Shown piece by piece: positions 12,683-24,053 of a stretch of 64,000 nt of DNA (position 1 is its first letter; each line of letters begins with the position of its first letter). The stretch is taken from the NCBI GenBank assembly GCA_914767715.1, contig OU612075.1, forward strand, positions 5,828,001 through 5,892,000, read 5' to 3'. Position numbers and translations under genes: made by a program. The notes under the pieces were generated by a model. It had not been told where the DNA came from and made no database searches. It saw nothing but the letters and a program-made list of their open reading frames with translations. This DNA comes from Membranipora membranacea (Eukaryota; Bryozoa; Gymnolaemata; Cheilostomatida; Membraniporidae).

Positions 12683-12857
12683 TAGACTACCGGGCAACTT
12701 GACAGAACTGACTTTTTTCTAACACTATTATCGCAGTAATGAAGACAATCTCGTCTCGTCTGGCCATGAGTTAAGAGGAGGCAGAGAGAAAGACTACCTC
12801 TGTGTATAATTTTAACTTTGTTACATTGCTACCACACTAGGACCGAGACTACACTTT

Positions 12858-12950
12858 TATCATGTGTATCTCTGATCGTTAGAGTCAATTTAAAACGAGT
12901 ACCTTCTACCTTTGTGATCGTACTCATGCTATATGGATTAATACAAAAGG
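12858..12950. repeat. Internally deleted MITE of the TATCTCTGATCG family
   Basis: TATCTCTGATCGTTAGAGTC is followed directly by the right part GTGATCGTACTCATGCTAT. The copy-B equivalent (50659-50790) still has the interior TTGTACCCGCCCCTAATTAG, so the deletion in copy A is later than the duplication or allelic. Confidence 0.5.
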
Positions 12951-13855
12951 ATAGACCATATTGCAAATCTAATCTCATTGCTTGCAATCTAGAAATCAGT
13001 TAAACAATCAGTTGTACTTAATATTTTTAACGATTCATCTGTTGTCTGCAGATACAAAAGGACATATATTTATGTAAATATCATTGTAATAGCCTGCATC
13101 TGAATACATAAAATTACCAGGAAGGGTGGGTACACCACCTCCCCTTGTCGCATCTGACCAAAGTTAACTTGTTACATGAGTGGGAGTTATCTATCCACAC
13201 ATGAAGAGAGCACGACTCATCTCTGTGCGGTGTGGCTGGGTAATAAGAGCAGCCTTTGATACCATGTATACAGTGGTGTTGTGACTGTAGAATGAAATAT
13301 TTGTGTTGTGATTTTAACAAATGCAGGATTCACCGTGAAGCCAAGCTACCCATTGATAATTCTGCATAACTATGTGGTCTCAATCAAAGTTCTCACTGAT
13401 TGTTAACAGTATTGAGTGATGACTGAAAATAGAAATACTAAAATAGAAGTAGTAAACCGTCATTGATTTTGCAACGTTTAATTTTGAAACTAATGTCTGA
13501 CTCATCCATAGGCTTTAATCTTATGGAAGGAGGATGGAGAAATATACACATTTATCACATTTATCTACTTATATTGTATTATGAAGAATAAATGAAAAGA
13601 CCAATATGCTAAGGCATATAATCTGTCTGTCAAACAGATGTCTCAATAATAATGTGATCCAATACATATAAATATAAATGATCAGGAGTCTTTAATGATA
13701 TCGAGTCTCGCTGGCGTCAGAACTCCAGATTCGATGGGTGCTGGTAGTATATATCGCACAGACAATTCCGATAAGATGATAACTCCGATTATTGTCAGCT
13801 CAGCGGTTTCCATTGCAAACTGTGTTTATTGTCAGCAGCATTCTTTTGTTTCCTC

Positions 13856-16800
13856 CTATTTAATTTTGAAGAGCATTACACCTGTATCTCTACAAGCTAA
13901 CACCATATTCCCATTTCTAACAGCGATGTCAAGGATCCAGGCTTTACTATCAACAGACTCCTTTATCTTCGCATGTGTCAGCTCACCTATCTTCTTACCT
14001 GTAAATTAATAACAAAAATTTATGAATAGCCATTCTGAAAAAATGAGAATTGCTGTTCACGATTCTACGTGGGAGTTTGAAGTATTCAAATCCACTCAGC
14101 ACAAATAATGTTCACACAAAATATAAAATGAATCATATCAAAGTACTATAGTTGGCTTACATGCCACAAAATTATAATGAGTATTCAAATCCACTTTAGC
14201 TAATTTACTGTAATAACTAGAAACCCTTGCGCCACTTACCTTCTGGTGAGATGATGTAGATATTTGGTGTGTCGGCGCTTGTCACATAGATGAAGCCTGA
14301 CTCATCTCTGTCTATTCCTGTAGGGCTTTGCAGGCCTGAACATACCCACATTCGGACTGGTGATGGTGATAGAGCATATTTATACAGTTTCCCTTCCCTA
14401 AGATCAGTTACAAGAGCAGCATCAGAGGTGAGGTGAACTCCATACCGTGACTGTAAATCTGTCAGAGGGATGGTGAACTGGTGTGTATCATTAGTGGAGG
14501 AGAAGACCATCAGTGTTTTATTGACATAGTCAATACTCGCTATGTAGTCCTTGTTTGCTGACAGGTGTGTGATTATGCTCGCATTATCCGTTTCTTCACT
14601 GTGTAGAACTGTTTGTGTCGGTTCATCCATCGTTCCAACATAAGTGACATACTTCTTCCGACTTGATGATGTGGCCTGACTATACAGCTTTTCACCGACT
14701 GCTACTGATGAATGCACACTGCTAACATCTGGATAACTCAATGTCCTATCTAGTTTTAAGTCACCAGCCTGTCTTATTTCTACTTGTTTGTCCATAGCAC
14801 ACAGTATGCTGTCATCATCAGTCCAGCTAACTCCATAACACATATGAGCAGTTTTCTCTGTCTTCACATGCTCTAAAGCGGTGGGTGGAAATTCTAATTT
14901 TGCGTTGAAATTCCATGTGTGCATACCTGTTGGTAAAAGTATGGTTTGAAAAAATATATGCAACAACAATAATGATAAAGATAAACATATATACTCTGTT
15001 TTGGACACCGCATCATAAAAGTAAAATATACCAATTTGGAAAATTTGGAAATCTCAAAAACTCTCTTCGGGTTTTAAAGGGAAATATTAAGTAGAGTGAG
15101 AGTTTGTCGTTAACGCTGGCATCTCACTTTTGGGATTTATGCTTTATACGTTTTTATTTAACAGACATGACTTTTCCATAATGTACCAGAGAGAGATTAA
15201 AACAAAGGTGAATTAAGTCCTCAATTACTGACCTGTATGTAGGTAAGGTGTCTTCAAGATTATCACTTTTTCATAATCTTTGCTGCTGTTTGTCTGTTCA
15301 AGTTTTCTGGACACCTCATCAAACTCCTCCAGTAACTGTCTGTCTGCTCGTCTGTCTGCCAGGTGAGTACCATAGATATACAAGTCATCTAGGACGGTGG
15401 TGTTCAGTAGTGTCTCATCAGAAAACTGTTCTACTTCATCAGTAGATCTGTCAATGTGCATTCTGAACTCTCTCTTCAAGTCTTCTGACTCTTGTCTGAT
15501 TTGTCGAATCTATAAAATATAATAGTTTGCGGGACTTATGAAACTGAATCTGGATGAACAATGTGTTGAACAAAGATGAGCATTCAACAGTCAGGGGAGT
15601 TACCAGTATTTAATTGACAAGACAGCCAACTATAAATGTCAGACTCATTGATCAGGAAACCAGTAGCCTGTCTTGACGAGCTTGTCAAAATAAACCACCT
15701 ACTATTATGTCTGCCTTCCCATTTGAACATCAAGTATTTATCCCACTGATATCCATGTTAATAGTAAAAGGTGAATATTTCATTTGTTGAGGTACGATGG
15801 ATACGCTCAACGAAAATACTGAAGTACATTACCAGATCATCAGCCATTATGTCTATAGTGTGATTGATGGACTCCACATGATCTTCTAGATCACTGAGAC
15901 GTTTCCATGTAGATTTTACTGAACTTCTGCAACTCTTAATCTTATCATAGATACTCTGTGATAGGGTCCTCAGCTTATCTCTCAAGTCATCAGTAAACTT
16001 CCTCAGTGGAATTATCTCATGCTGTTCACCTACATTCAATGTTTTAGGTTATATATTTTTATGCATTCCATACAAATTTACCTGCACCCTGTTTAAAAAA
16101 TGTACCTCTGAGTGAACGATCAAACTGTTGGGTGTTCCAACAAAGATGGTTTTCCCTTTGCACAGTCAACTCAGTGAGAGAAAGGATGAAAAAACCATTG
16201 CTGTTTTTGAGCAAACAGCACTCAATGTCACCTGTCTCATAGCAACGGACTGATGACTTATCGGATACACGGGTAACATTGGTAACAGCCCCTATGTTTG
16301 ACTGAGAAGCTGTCTGAGGGGCCAGAAATAGACTTTACCTCTTTTGGCTTGAGCTAGAATTGGTGTATCAGTGAAGTTGTGTCCACATTCAGAGCAAAAC
16401 TTAGCATAGCCTCCTTGTCTTGCCTTAGCTCTCGGAGCTTCACATTCCTCACATACCTGATTCTCAGCTGCTATTTCTCCAGAAGCTGCTGGCATGCCTG
16501 TAAAATATCAATGTATTTCTGTTGATTTAGTTTGTAGAATATATGGTAGTGTTTGGCAGGTATGGAAAAGAATGGATACTGGGAATCGGGATGATTTTAT
16601 GTTGGGGGGGATATAAATACTTTACCAAGCAAACATCCGTATGGTTAAAAGATGAATGGTTTTCTGTGCGATCTAGAGCTGAAACTTTCTGAAGCTTGAT
16701 TGATCAGGTTGTCCCTGCCTGCCATCATAAAAGGATTTTGCAACTGGCACCTAACTGTGATCTGATATCAGAATTGGAAAGCTAGAAAGCTGAAATTTAA

Positions 16801-18868
16801 TCCAGATTTGTAACTGGTAACCCGGAAGTTTGATTGTTATTAATTCGAGCTTGTGAGGAAACATGACAACTGTTAAAAGAGAATATTCCTGCTTTTTTAG
16901 TGGGATACTACTAACCTGGGTCTAACAGACCTGCAGCCTCATGGTTCTCAGGACTCGGAGTGGGACACTTTCCCCTCGTGTTGCATCGCTTACAGAACCT
17001 GGTCCTGCACTGACTACAAATTTCGTCCAGCACATGTTTATGGTGTACTGGACACCTCTTCACTTCAAAACGTGCCGGTGACGACTCGTCCTCGATAGGC
17101 AGCATCTGGTGATCGCTGCTGTGCGTTTCATGCTCCTGAAACAGAAGTAGATTGTCAGAAAGAATAGTTTGGTGATTACGTGACCACCGCCATCATAACT
17201 ATCCTGTTTTCCTCCTGTTTTCAAACTTTGAGCTGTAATAACTGAGTTTTGGAACCTGAACTAAAGTATTTTCAAATTCTGTGACTAGGTACAAGGTACA
17301 AAGTACAAAGTACAAGGTACAAGGTACAAGGTACAAGGTACAAGGTACAAGGTACAAGGTACAAGGTACAGACATGAAGCCAACAATATATAGACTTACG
17401 TCAGCATGCTTCCGGCAAAATCTCCTCTTACAGTCAGCACAGCAAACCACAGACCTAACAGAGTCTGTCTTACACAGCTCACATCTCAGCTCAATTGGTA
17501 TCCAGGTTACAGGCTTAGCCAGTGCAGTTTTAACAGCTGCCTCTGTAACTCCTGGCAACGATTGGATGTCGATGTGTTTAAATGTTTTCCTGCCATGAAT
17601 AAAGAAGCATAATTAGAATTGATTATTAGGAGTTGTCTCCTGTAAGAACATTGTTAGACAACCCAATAGACGGACCTAATTATTCTTTTGTTTGCAGGTT
17701 TAATACTCTAGGGTTCTATACTCTATAGCAGCTGTGGGCAACCTTCGGCCTTTTTGCCAGTGCGGCCTAATGGGTAATATTTTGCGGCCTAATTGTCGCC
17801 TTTTGGCTGTAAAACTTTTTATACATTAATTTTGATTCCCCTTTTTTTATATGGAGAACCAAGTATGCATAGCGCTCTGAAAGCTCAAGATAATTCTAAA
17901 ATGTGGCCATTCTGTATTATACATGTAGCTAAGCTTCCCAGCCACTCTTACTACTTTATCAAGTTATTGTCCTTTCGAAATAACACAAAACAGTGACCTT
18001 TGAATGTTAAAATTACAAGTTTCTCTAACATTATAGTAATTATTTTAATTTGCAAAACAGTCTCTGTGGACAAAAACTCCCTTTGTGACAATTGCTTCTG
18101 CATTATGGCTGAAATGTTCCATATTGAATTCTTCATTTCACAATCATTTGCGAAAATATTTCCTTCTCCATCAAAACAGTCCTGTATGAACTTTATTTAC
18201 ACTTTAACCCCTGGTAGGGCGCTACAGCACCCCTCCCGCACCCACCCTGCGCTTTTTCATACACATGAAACATGGAGATACACACATGTACACAATCAAA
18301 TCATGAGGTAAAATGACATCACAAAACTCAAGAAGATTAGATAAACCAGTATTTCTGCTGAGTTGATGGTTTTTTCAACATACTGCAGTTTTTAGACATA
18401 AATCTGTTTTAGTTTTTACAAAATAGTAAGTGCCAAAATTGCTACTCCAGTTCCAATTTTATCCCTGAAAGATATGTTGCGGCCTTTTGGGTGTGGCCTT
18501 TTTCAAGAAAAGGTTGCCCACCCATGCTCTATAGTCTATGCACTATTATTTTCTTTACACCCCAGTATTTAACGCCCCCCTTGGTGGTGGGCTACATACA
18601 TATCAGATCATTATATTATGATCTGGCATTAGCTATTCTGCCATTTGCCAAAAATATGATTTATATTCTCCATATATAACTTACTTGCACACTTTACACT
18701 CGATCTCCTTGTTTTGATAGTTCACATTAATACATTCTGTACAGTGAGTGTGTCCGCAGGGAAGAGCCTTAGGATCCTCAATCTCACAAAGTCTCGCAAA
18801 ACAAAATCCACATTCTGTATCTCTGGTCACTGGTACTATCTCTACATCCATGATGACTGGCTTGCTTC
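13856..18868 (-). CDS. TRIM-like protein (RING, B-boxes, zinc ribbon, coiled coil, beta-propeller), copy A
   Basis: Exons on the minus strand: 18685-18868, 17400-17589, 16916-17135, 16339-16497, 15833-16029, 15233-15509, 14240-14926 and 13856-13998, all in phase. From the Met at 18851 they encode 679 aa. Domains: RING, residues about 15-56 (CGFC...CGHTHCTEC...CKVC); B-box-like finger, about 90-119 (CELC...CCADC...FCRKH); second B-box, about 140-175 (CPVHHKH...CSQC...FCKRC); zinc ribbon, about 206-230 (CEEC...FCSECG); coiled coil, about 246-400; NHL-type propeller, about 404-679. The family is typically an E3 ubiquitin ligase with a ligand-reading C-terminus. Copy B has three further 5' exons; here the RING exon still starts at an acceptor (CCTTTAG) with no visible partner, so copy A is probably 5'-truncated and may be untranscribed, although no reading frame is broken. 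It is convergent with polh. Confidence 0.85.
17285..17372. repeat. (GGTACAA)n minisatellite
   Basis: Tandem 7-mers GGTACAA/AGTACAA in the intron between the two B-box exons of TRIM copy A, about 12 units. The matching tract in copy B (55143-55199) has about 8. It creates spurious ORFs on both strands. Confidence 0.9.
17729..18526. mobile_element. Non-autonomous hAT transposon, 798 bp, with 8-bp target duplication
   Basis: Left end CAGCTGTGGGCAACC, right end GGTTGCCCACCCATG (inverted repeat), flanked on both sides by CTCTATAG (17721-17728 and 18527-18534). The duplicated locus has the empty site with a single CTCTATAG (near 55550), which proves the insertion and its borders. Eight-base duplications and CAG...GTGGGCAACC ends are typical of the hAT superfamily. 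No transposase is encoded. It lies in the first intron of TRIM copy A. A partial relative is at 35211-35396. Confidence 0.92.
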
Positions 18869-19447
18869 CTAAAGGTGAAAAGCTATCTTTGTTCACAGAG
18901 TTTACCTATGATTGAAGGGAGAAAGATTGTAACTCTCACTTATCAGATGTATACAAGACAATCCTCCTGTTTGACACGCCTATATCAGTAAATTTGGTCT
19001 AGAAAGCTAAAGTGTCAATGCATTCGCTCCCAAGACTACACTACTTCATAGGGTCTGCTTTGAGAGTTGATACAAAGGTTAGTTGTGCAATTAATGAATT
19101 CAGGACGAATATGGGGAATGAATACAGGTGGTACAAGCTAGAAGATAATTAGTAAGTGATACTATGTCACAGAGTACCTTGCTGCCACCATTAAATCAGA
19201 ACCAGTATGTACCTATGTACGTACCTGAATATCCGTAGATGTTCTTATATTTTAATATCTTCTTCACCTTTTTTTATATCAGACTGAACTTGATGAGATG
19301 AGGAGGATTGATGAGGATGAATTGTCTTTTTAGGTCGCCAGCTGCTTGCCTCTGTTGGTGCCCTGCAAATTTCCCCACTCTCAACTGCACAACGCTTAAC
19401 AAATTGTGAAACTTCTAATCATGTGATTTTAGTTCCTTTAGGTTACG

Positions 19448-20135
19448 CAAACATACAGAGGGGACGCTTCAATGATCGTTATAGTGCCTGCGGTTTTTAT
19501 CCACTGGGGGAAATTCATCAATCTGGCCACCTGCCAATTTCAGATTTTATATACGCTACAACGGAGTTTTGTAAGGCAGACATAATCACCTTTGATAGGT
19601 CATAATTCATTCTGTATTTATCCTAAAGACTGATTTCCAACTTTTCTGAAATGTCCAACCAATTCAAGCTATACACCATATTATTGTCTTTTTTTGCTAG
19701 GATTCCTAGGCTATGAGTAATCCAGGTTTTTAAAATGAGTCTTTTTCATACAGATTTACATGTGACAATTGATAGATGGCTGGTCATCAAAATTAGGAAA
19801 TGTCCGTGCATTGACCTAAGCCCCATGTAAATCCATATGATAAAACTCATTTTAAAAACCTGGATTACTCATAGCCTATAAATCCTAGCAAAAAATGACA
19901 ACAATATGGTGTATAGCTTGAAGGTTGGACATTTAAGAAAAGTTGGAATTCAGTCTTTAGGATAAATACAGAATGAATTATGACCTATCAAAGGTGGTTA
20001 TGTCTGCCTCACAAAACTCCATTGTAACTTGTAATATCTGAAATTTGCAGGTGGCCAGATTGATAAATTTCCCCCAGCGGATGAAAACCGCAGGCACTAT
20101 AATGATCATTGAAGAGTCCCCTCTGTATATCCTTA
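19448..20135. repeat. 690-bp foldback palindrome
   Basis: Arms 19448-19768 and about 19815-20135 are reverse complements at roughly 90% by eye, with a loop of about 50 bases. Paired examples are ACAGAGGGGAC / GTCCCCTCTGT and GAATTATGACCTATCAAAGG against CCTTTGATAGGTCATAATTC. The two opposed ORFs here encode near-identical peptides only because of the palindrome. Confidence 0.85.
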
Positions 20136-22299
20136 CTCTGTGATGTGGTCACATTGTGATAATATAAGACTAAGTGTTTTATCTTATCCAGGGTTATAAT
20201 CAATCTACTAAGGTCACAAATATCTAGCTGCTGCGTAATCATTTACAAAGTTGGTAGTAATTTAGAATCTTTGCTCCTAGTAGTTTACCAGGTTTATAGC
20301 AGTCGTCTGTGTTAGTACTAGACTATTAGTTTATCACACTACAAATCTTGTCCGGACGAACAAGAAATCGTTTGTAAAAATTATCTTCCCGAATTGCTAT
20401 AGAATTCCCTCCATTGACTTTAAGGATAAATAGAGCTGTACCAACAAAATATAACGCAAGCAAATGCTGACAATCAACACACCGTCATTGTGCTATTGTA
20501 CTTTGCTATCGTACAATATCATATCCCTTTCACCCAGCTTGTCAAGGAGTCTATGTTACATCAATGGCCATGAATTGGGACTATCCAACAATCCAACAAT
20601 CAAATCCAACAATAATTGCGTAGTGATTACCTTGCGCTCTAACGTAAAAGGAGGATAAAAAAATACTGACAGGTAAGCAATCTGTAGCCAAAGTGCGGTC
20701 TTAGCTCAGAGTTTTGGTCAGTGCTGGTGGCCTGGCTGGTGCAGGCCCGTATTTCTAGGGGAGGCAGGGAGGCCTTGCCTCCCTTAGAAAGCTGAATGGA
20801 GTGGTCAAAAATGATATAATTGATAATTTCATGTCTGAATCAGGTATTTTGCTAATTAAATGCCTTAAAATTGCTTAGTAACAGCACCCCTCCTATTGAT
20901 GCTTCTGACTAGCCTCGGAATTTTGCCTCCCCTACCATTTCTTACTTAACAGCCTTGTTCTTCATCACATTGTTGATAGCAGTAATTGATAGGCAGAGAA
21001 TTCTTGCTCACATTTCCTTCCTCAGCTGAGGTTATGGTCCTGATCTGTCAGTTTCACTTCCTATAGAGTAAACAAGAGGCGCGTCTGTTGATCACAATTA
21101 AAGATTCTCAATCATCAAAAGCTAAAAAATGTTTGAATATCATTTGAAATGATTCAACTGCCAATTTGCAGCCCAATTTCAGTTAGTATGTCAAGGGCTG
21201 ATGTCATTATTTCACCTAATTCGAATGCATCCCTTAAAAAGGACAATCTGTTTGGGAAAACTATTTACAAACCAGGTAATCACTCTGATATGTAGCCTCA
21301 ATCTATAATCTTTGAGCTATACAGACTACATCACCTCAAATATCCAAGACCTGTAGCAATAGTAGCAATTGATTACCCAGCGTCAATTTTCCGTAAACAA
21401 GTTTTTGATATATGCAAGTTTTTCAAAGAATTCAATTCGGAAATTACCGATTTAATTAGATGAGTATTTGTGAGCGCTTGAAAGTCATTTAAGATGAATA
21501 ATGGGCTTGAGATGCATCAAAGTGAATCCTACATGCGCAAAAAAGCTTGCTTTCTATACGAGTGTTTATGAATACTTGGAAATCATTTAAGATGAATAAT
21601 GAGCTTGAGATGCGTTAGAATTTATCAATCTTACACAATAAAGCCTATCTTCCAACCAGTCTGCAGCGACTCATGACGGATTTGGTGGATGTTTTGCGGA
21701 GAGAAAATGTGCTTGGCTGGTCTTCAAAGCATAATTTTAAATTTTATGGGACACTTTTTTGCTACTTTGTCCTACTTTATTAGCTTTATAATGTCTCACA
21801 ACCTTGGCATGAGCTTTTGAGAACTTGGCACTCCTCGAAGACTGGTATATGGAGCCGGGTATACAAACAATACCTCTCGCAGGCCTGTAGTTCTAGGGGA
21901 GGCAGACGAGGCACTACCTTCCCTAAAAAGCTAATTACAATAGCCTAAAACACTATAATTGAATAATTCATGTCAACATCATCTCGTTCTCGGATTTCAA
22001 TATCAACCAAAATCACTTGCAAAACCTCATCATCGTCAACAGTTGTGTGCCGATTAGCTACACCACCTCCTGCCCCTAATAAAGGATTTATTAACGGTAT
22101 CAAACATAGTTGTGGGTACTCAGAACGTTTGAGAAAAGTGAAATGGAGTGGACATGTGTTTGAAGAGCATCTCATGGGTACAATATACAATCGGATATGA
22201 TGTGGCCTCACCAAGCGTTGGTTGTTGTTTGGAATGTTCTGATATGCTTAGGCCTTGCTTGTGATGGTGGTAGCTTAGAACTTTTTGATAAACAACTAT

Positions 22300-22510
22300 A
22301 AAATTCTACATCAAAACCAAAATATTGGCCATAAATTTATTCTGCTTGGAGATTGTAATATTAATTGGAATTCCTCATCAACCCAAAAAACACATTTAGA
22401 GCAGAGCTTTATGTCTGCAGGGCTATTACAGCAAGTTGATGGGATTTCATACATTTGCCATTTAGGGAGAGAAAGCTTATTAGACCATAACTATGTGAAA
22501 ATTATATGTT
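22300..22510 (+). pseudogene. Non-LTR retrotransposon endonuclease (APE) fragment
   Basis: Conceptual translation of 22285-22578 contains HKFILLGDCNINWNSSS, LEQSFMSAGLLQQVDG and ESLLDHNYV, the order expected in the C-terminal half of an APE endonuclease domain (the G-D-x-N active-site strand and the later D-H). There is no N-terminal half and no reverse transcriptase in frame, so it is a dead fragment enclosed in the foldback element. Confidence 0.6.
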
Positions 22511-22819
22511 GGTCTAAAAACATGATGGCTCTTCAAGAGAGTGGTTTTGGGTGCCACCAGCCAAGCCACCAGCATTGACCAAAATTCTAAGCTAAGACCA
22601 CACTTTGGCTACAGATTGCTTACTAGTTGTCAGTATTTTGTTATCCTCCTCCCATCTATGTTGGAGCGCAAGGAAATCACCATGCAAATATTGTTGGATT
22701 TGATCCCCCTTCAGTCAACTGCTGCTGGGTTATGTTGGGTAATTATGTTCGCTGTGTCGATCCTGAGTAGTCCCAATTCATGGTCATTGTCACTTTGTCA
22801 AGTTGGGTGAAAGGGATAT

Positions 22820-23224
22820 CAGGGGCGTATATTCTAAAAAATTTCACTCACTGACTTTTTAGAGATGAGCATAATGATCGGGCACAGCCCGATCCACACG
22901 CCGTAGGCGTGGCGGGGAGGGTGTGGGAGGGGCGCTAAAGCGACCTCACACCACGGAAATTTTTGCATATCGGTAGCAAAATAGTGCAAGCAGAGAGGTA
23001 TTTCAATAGCTCACTGAGCTGTTGGGTACTTTCAGAAAACAACTCAATCGCAGTAGAAGATTACGGTAAAAATGCTCCAGTTATAAAGCACCCATTTGAA
23101 AAAAAACAGACCTCGATCGGATTCGAACCCACAACAATCAGATGATTAGGCAGACGCACTACACACTGGGCTATTCAGCCATTCACGGAAATCTGTGGGC
23201 CGTGAGTGTTAATATACGCCACTG
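22820..23224. mobile_element. Second hAT-like non-autonomous element, 405 bp
   Basis: Ends CAGGGGCGTATATT and AATATACGCCACTG are inverted repeats. The flanks are 8-bp duplications AGGGATAT (22812-22819 and 23225-23232). The uninterrupted inverse arm near 20495-20520 shows the pre-insertion sequence. Inside, on the minus strand (about 23110-23190), lies a tRNA-like module with a perfect B box GGTTCGAATCC followed by a T run. A GC-rich block is at 22880-22950. No ORF of note. Confidence 0.88.
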
Positions 23225-23804
23225 AGGGATATGATATTGTACAATAGCATATCTACAATCTCGTTGTTAACATGTGATTATTTTTTAATCAACCAAATCA
23301 CATGTTAACAGAGTGTGTTGATTGTCAGCATTTGCTTCAGTTATTTTTTGTTGGTACAGCTCTATTTATCCTCAAAGTCAATGTAGGGAATTCTACAGCA
23401 TTTTGGGAAGATAATTCTTACAAGCAATTCCTTGTTCGTCGCGGACAAAATTTGTTGTGTCAATCATTACTTTATCCTTGGTATATTTAGAGTTTGTCCT
23501 TAGCGGTATTCAAATTGATAGTTGATAGCGCTGCAGTAATAAGGTGAGTTTATAGCCAATTCCTAACTAAATCTTCATGTTATGCTATTCTTTTAAACTG
23601 AAGAAAGGGTCCCAGATAATATTTAAAATCTATAGCTATTAATGTTAGTCGTACACTTTGTGGTTGCATCAGTCCAAGAGCTAAATGTTCCTTGGGTTGA
23701 TAGAATTGGATTTTCTTCTCAAACACATGCCGATAGCCTGTGTCAACGAACGGGATCACAATATAATAGTTGAGATGGGTTTATGGGTATAGGAGTAGAA
23801 GGTG

Positions 23805-24040
23805 GCTCAGTTGGTTGATGCTGAATGCTGAAGGTCGTGGGTTCAAATCCCACTGCGGTCCATAGCCTATTGTGCTTTGGTTGGTTGGCCCCCATGTGTG
23901 CTCGGACCTGCCTGCAAACAGAGAGCAATACAGCGCAGATATTGCTCCTCCTCACTAAGGCAACTAATTTTGCCACCCATGCTTCGGGATGTGTTCTGTG
24001 ATAAGACATCCAATGTTTAATCAACCTTTAATCAACCCTT
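23805..24040 (+). repeat. tRNA-headed SINE directly upstream of MARC
   Basis: The head has an A-box-like GGCTCAGTTGGTTGATGC and a B box GGGTTCAAATCCC. The body has TGTGCTCGGACCTGCCTGCA and the tail ends in repeated TTTAATCAACC. A second member, in inverse orientation, is at 59045-59340 and shares head and body. The anticodon arm does not fold cleanly, so it is not scored as a tRNA gene. Confidence 0.65.
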
Positions 24041-24053
24041 ATTCTCTGCAGTA

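Larger units (their letters stand above)
8840..18885. repeat. Segmental duplication, copy A (partner 46284-55925)
   Basis: Introns, exons and intergenic sequence run co-linear and in the same orientation with 46284-55925. The offset is 37463 over the polh exons and about 37860 over the TRIM exons, the change coming from indels. Copy A has a 798-bp hAT insertion (17729-18526). Copy B has a roughly 350-bp insertion (about 50187-50544), a fuller MITE near 50660-50790 and fewer GGTACAA units. Homology ends just past the RING exon. Confidence 0.93.
20338..23463. mobile_element. 3.1-kb composite foldback element
   Basis: Left arm 20338-20735 is matched in inverse by 22552-22819 plus 23225-23463; the right arm is split by a hAT insertion. 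Shared strings include AAGCAATCTGTAGCCAAAGT, CAAATGCTGACAATCAACAC and TACAGCTCTATTTATCCT. The interior holds a direct repeat pair (20741 and 21886, TCTAGGGGAGGCAG), two imperfect 105-bp tandem units at 21475-21660 and a decayed endonuclease fragment at 22300-22510. Confidence 0.7.

Noticed and set aside
17285-17372. Interstitial telomere repeat
   Set aside because: The unit is GGTACAA, not TTAGGG or a known telomeric variant.
17281-17598. 105-codon plus-strand ORF and the 119-codon minus ORF with repeated VPCTLYL/KVQGTRY
   Set aside because: Created by the GGTACAA minisatellite in a TRIM intron; only the B-box part (17400-17589, minus) is exonic.
19423-20242. Two opposed ORFs with near-identical peptides (SACGFYPLGEIHQSGHL)
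   Set aside because: The identity comes from the palindrome; no domain, no splice context.
23110-23190. tRNA gene on the minus strand inside the hAT element
   Set aside because: A and B boxes are good but the acceptor stem does not pair; treated as a tRNA-like module.
23805-23875. A genuine tRNA gene with B box GGTTCAAATCC
   Set aside because: Acceptor ends do not pair and the head continues into a body shared with 59045-59340, so it is SINE-derived.
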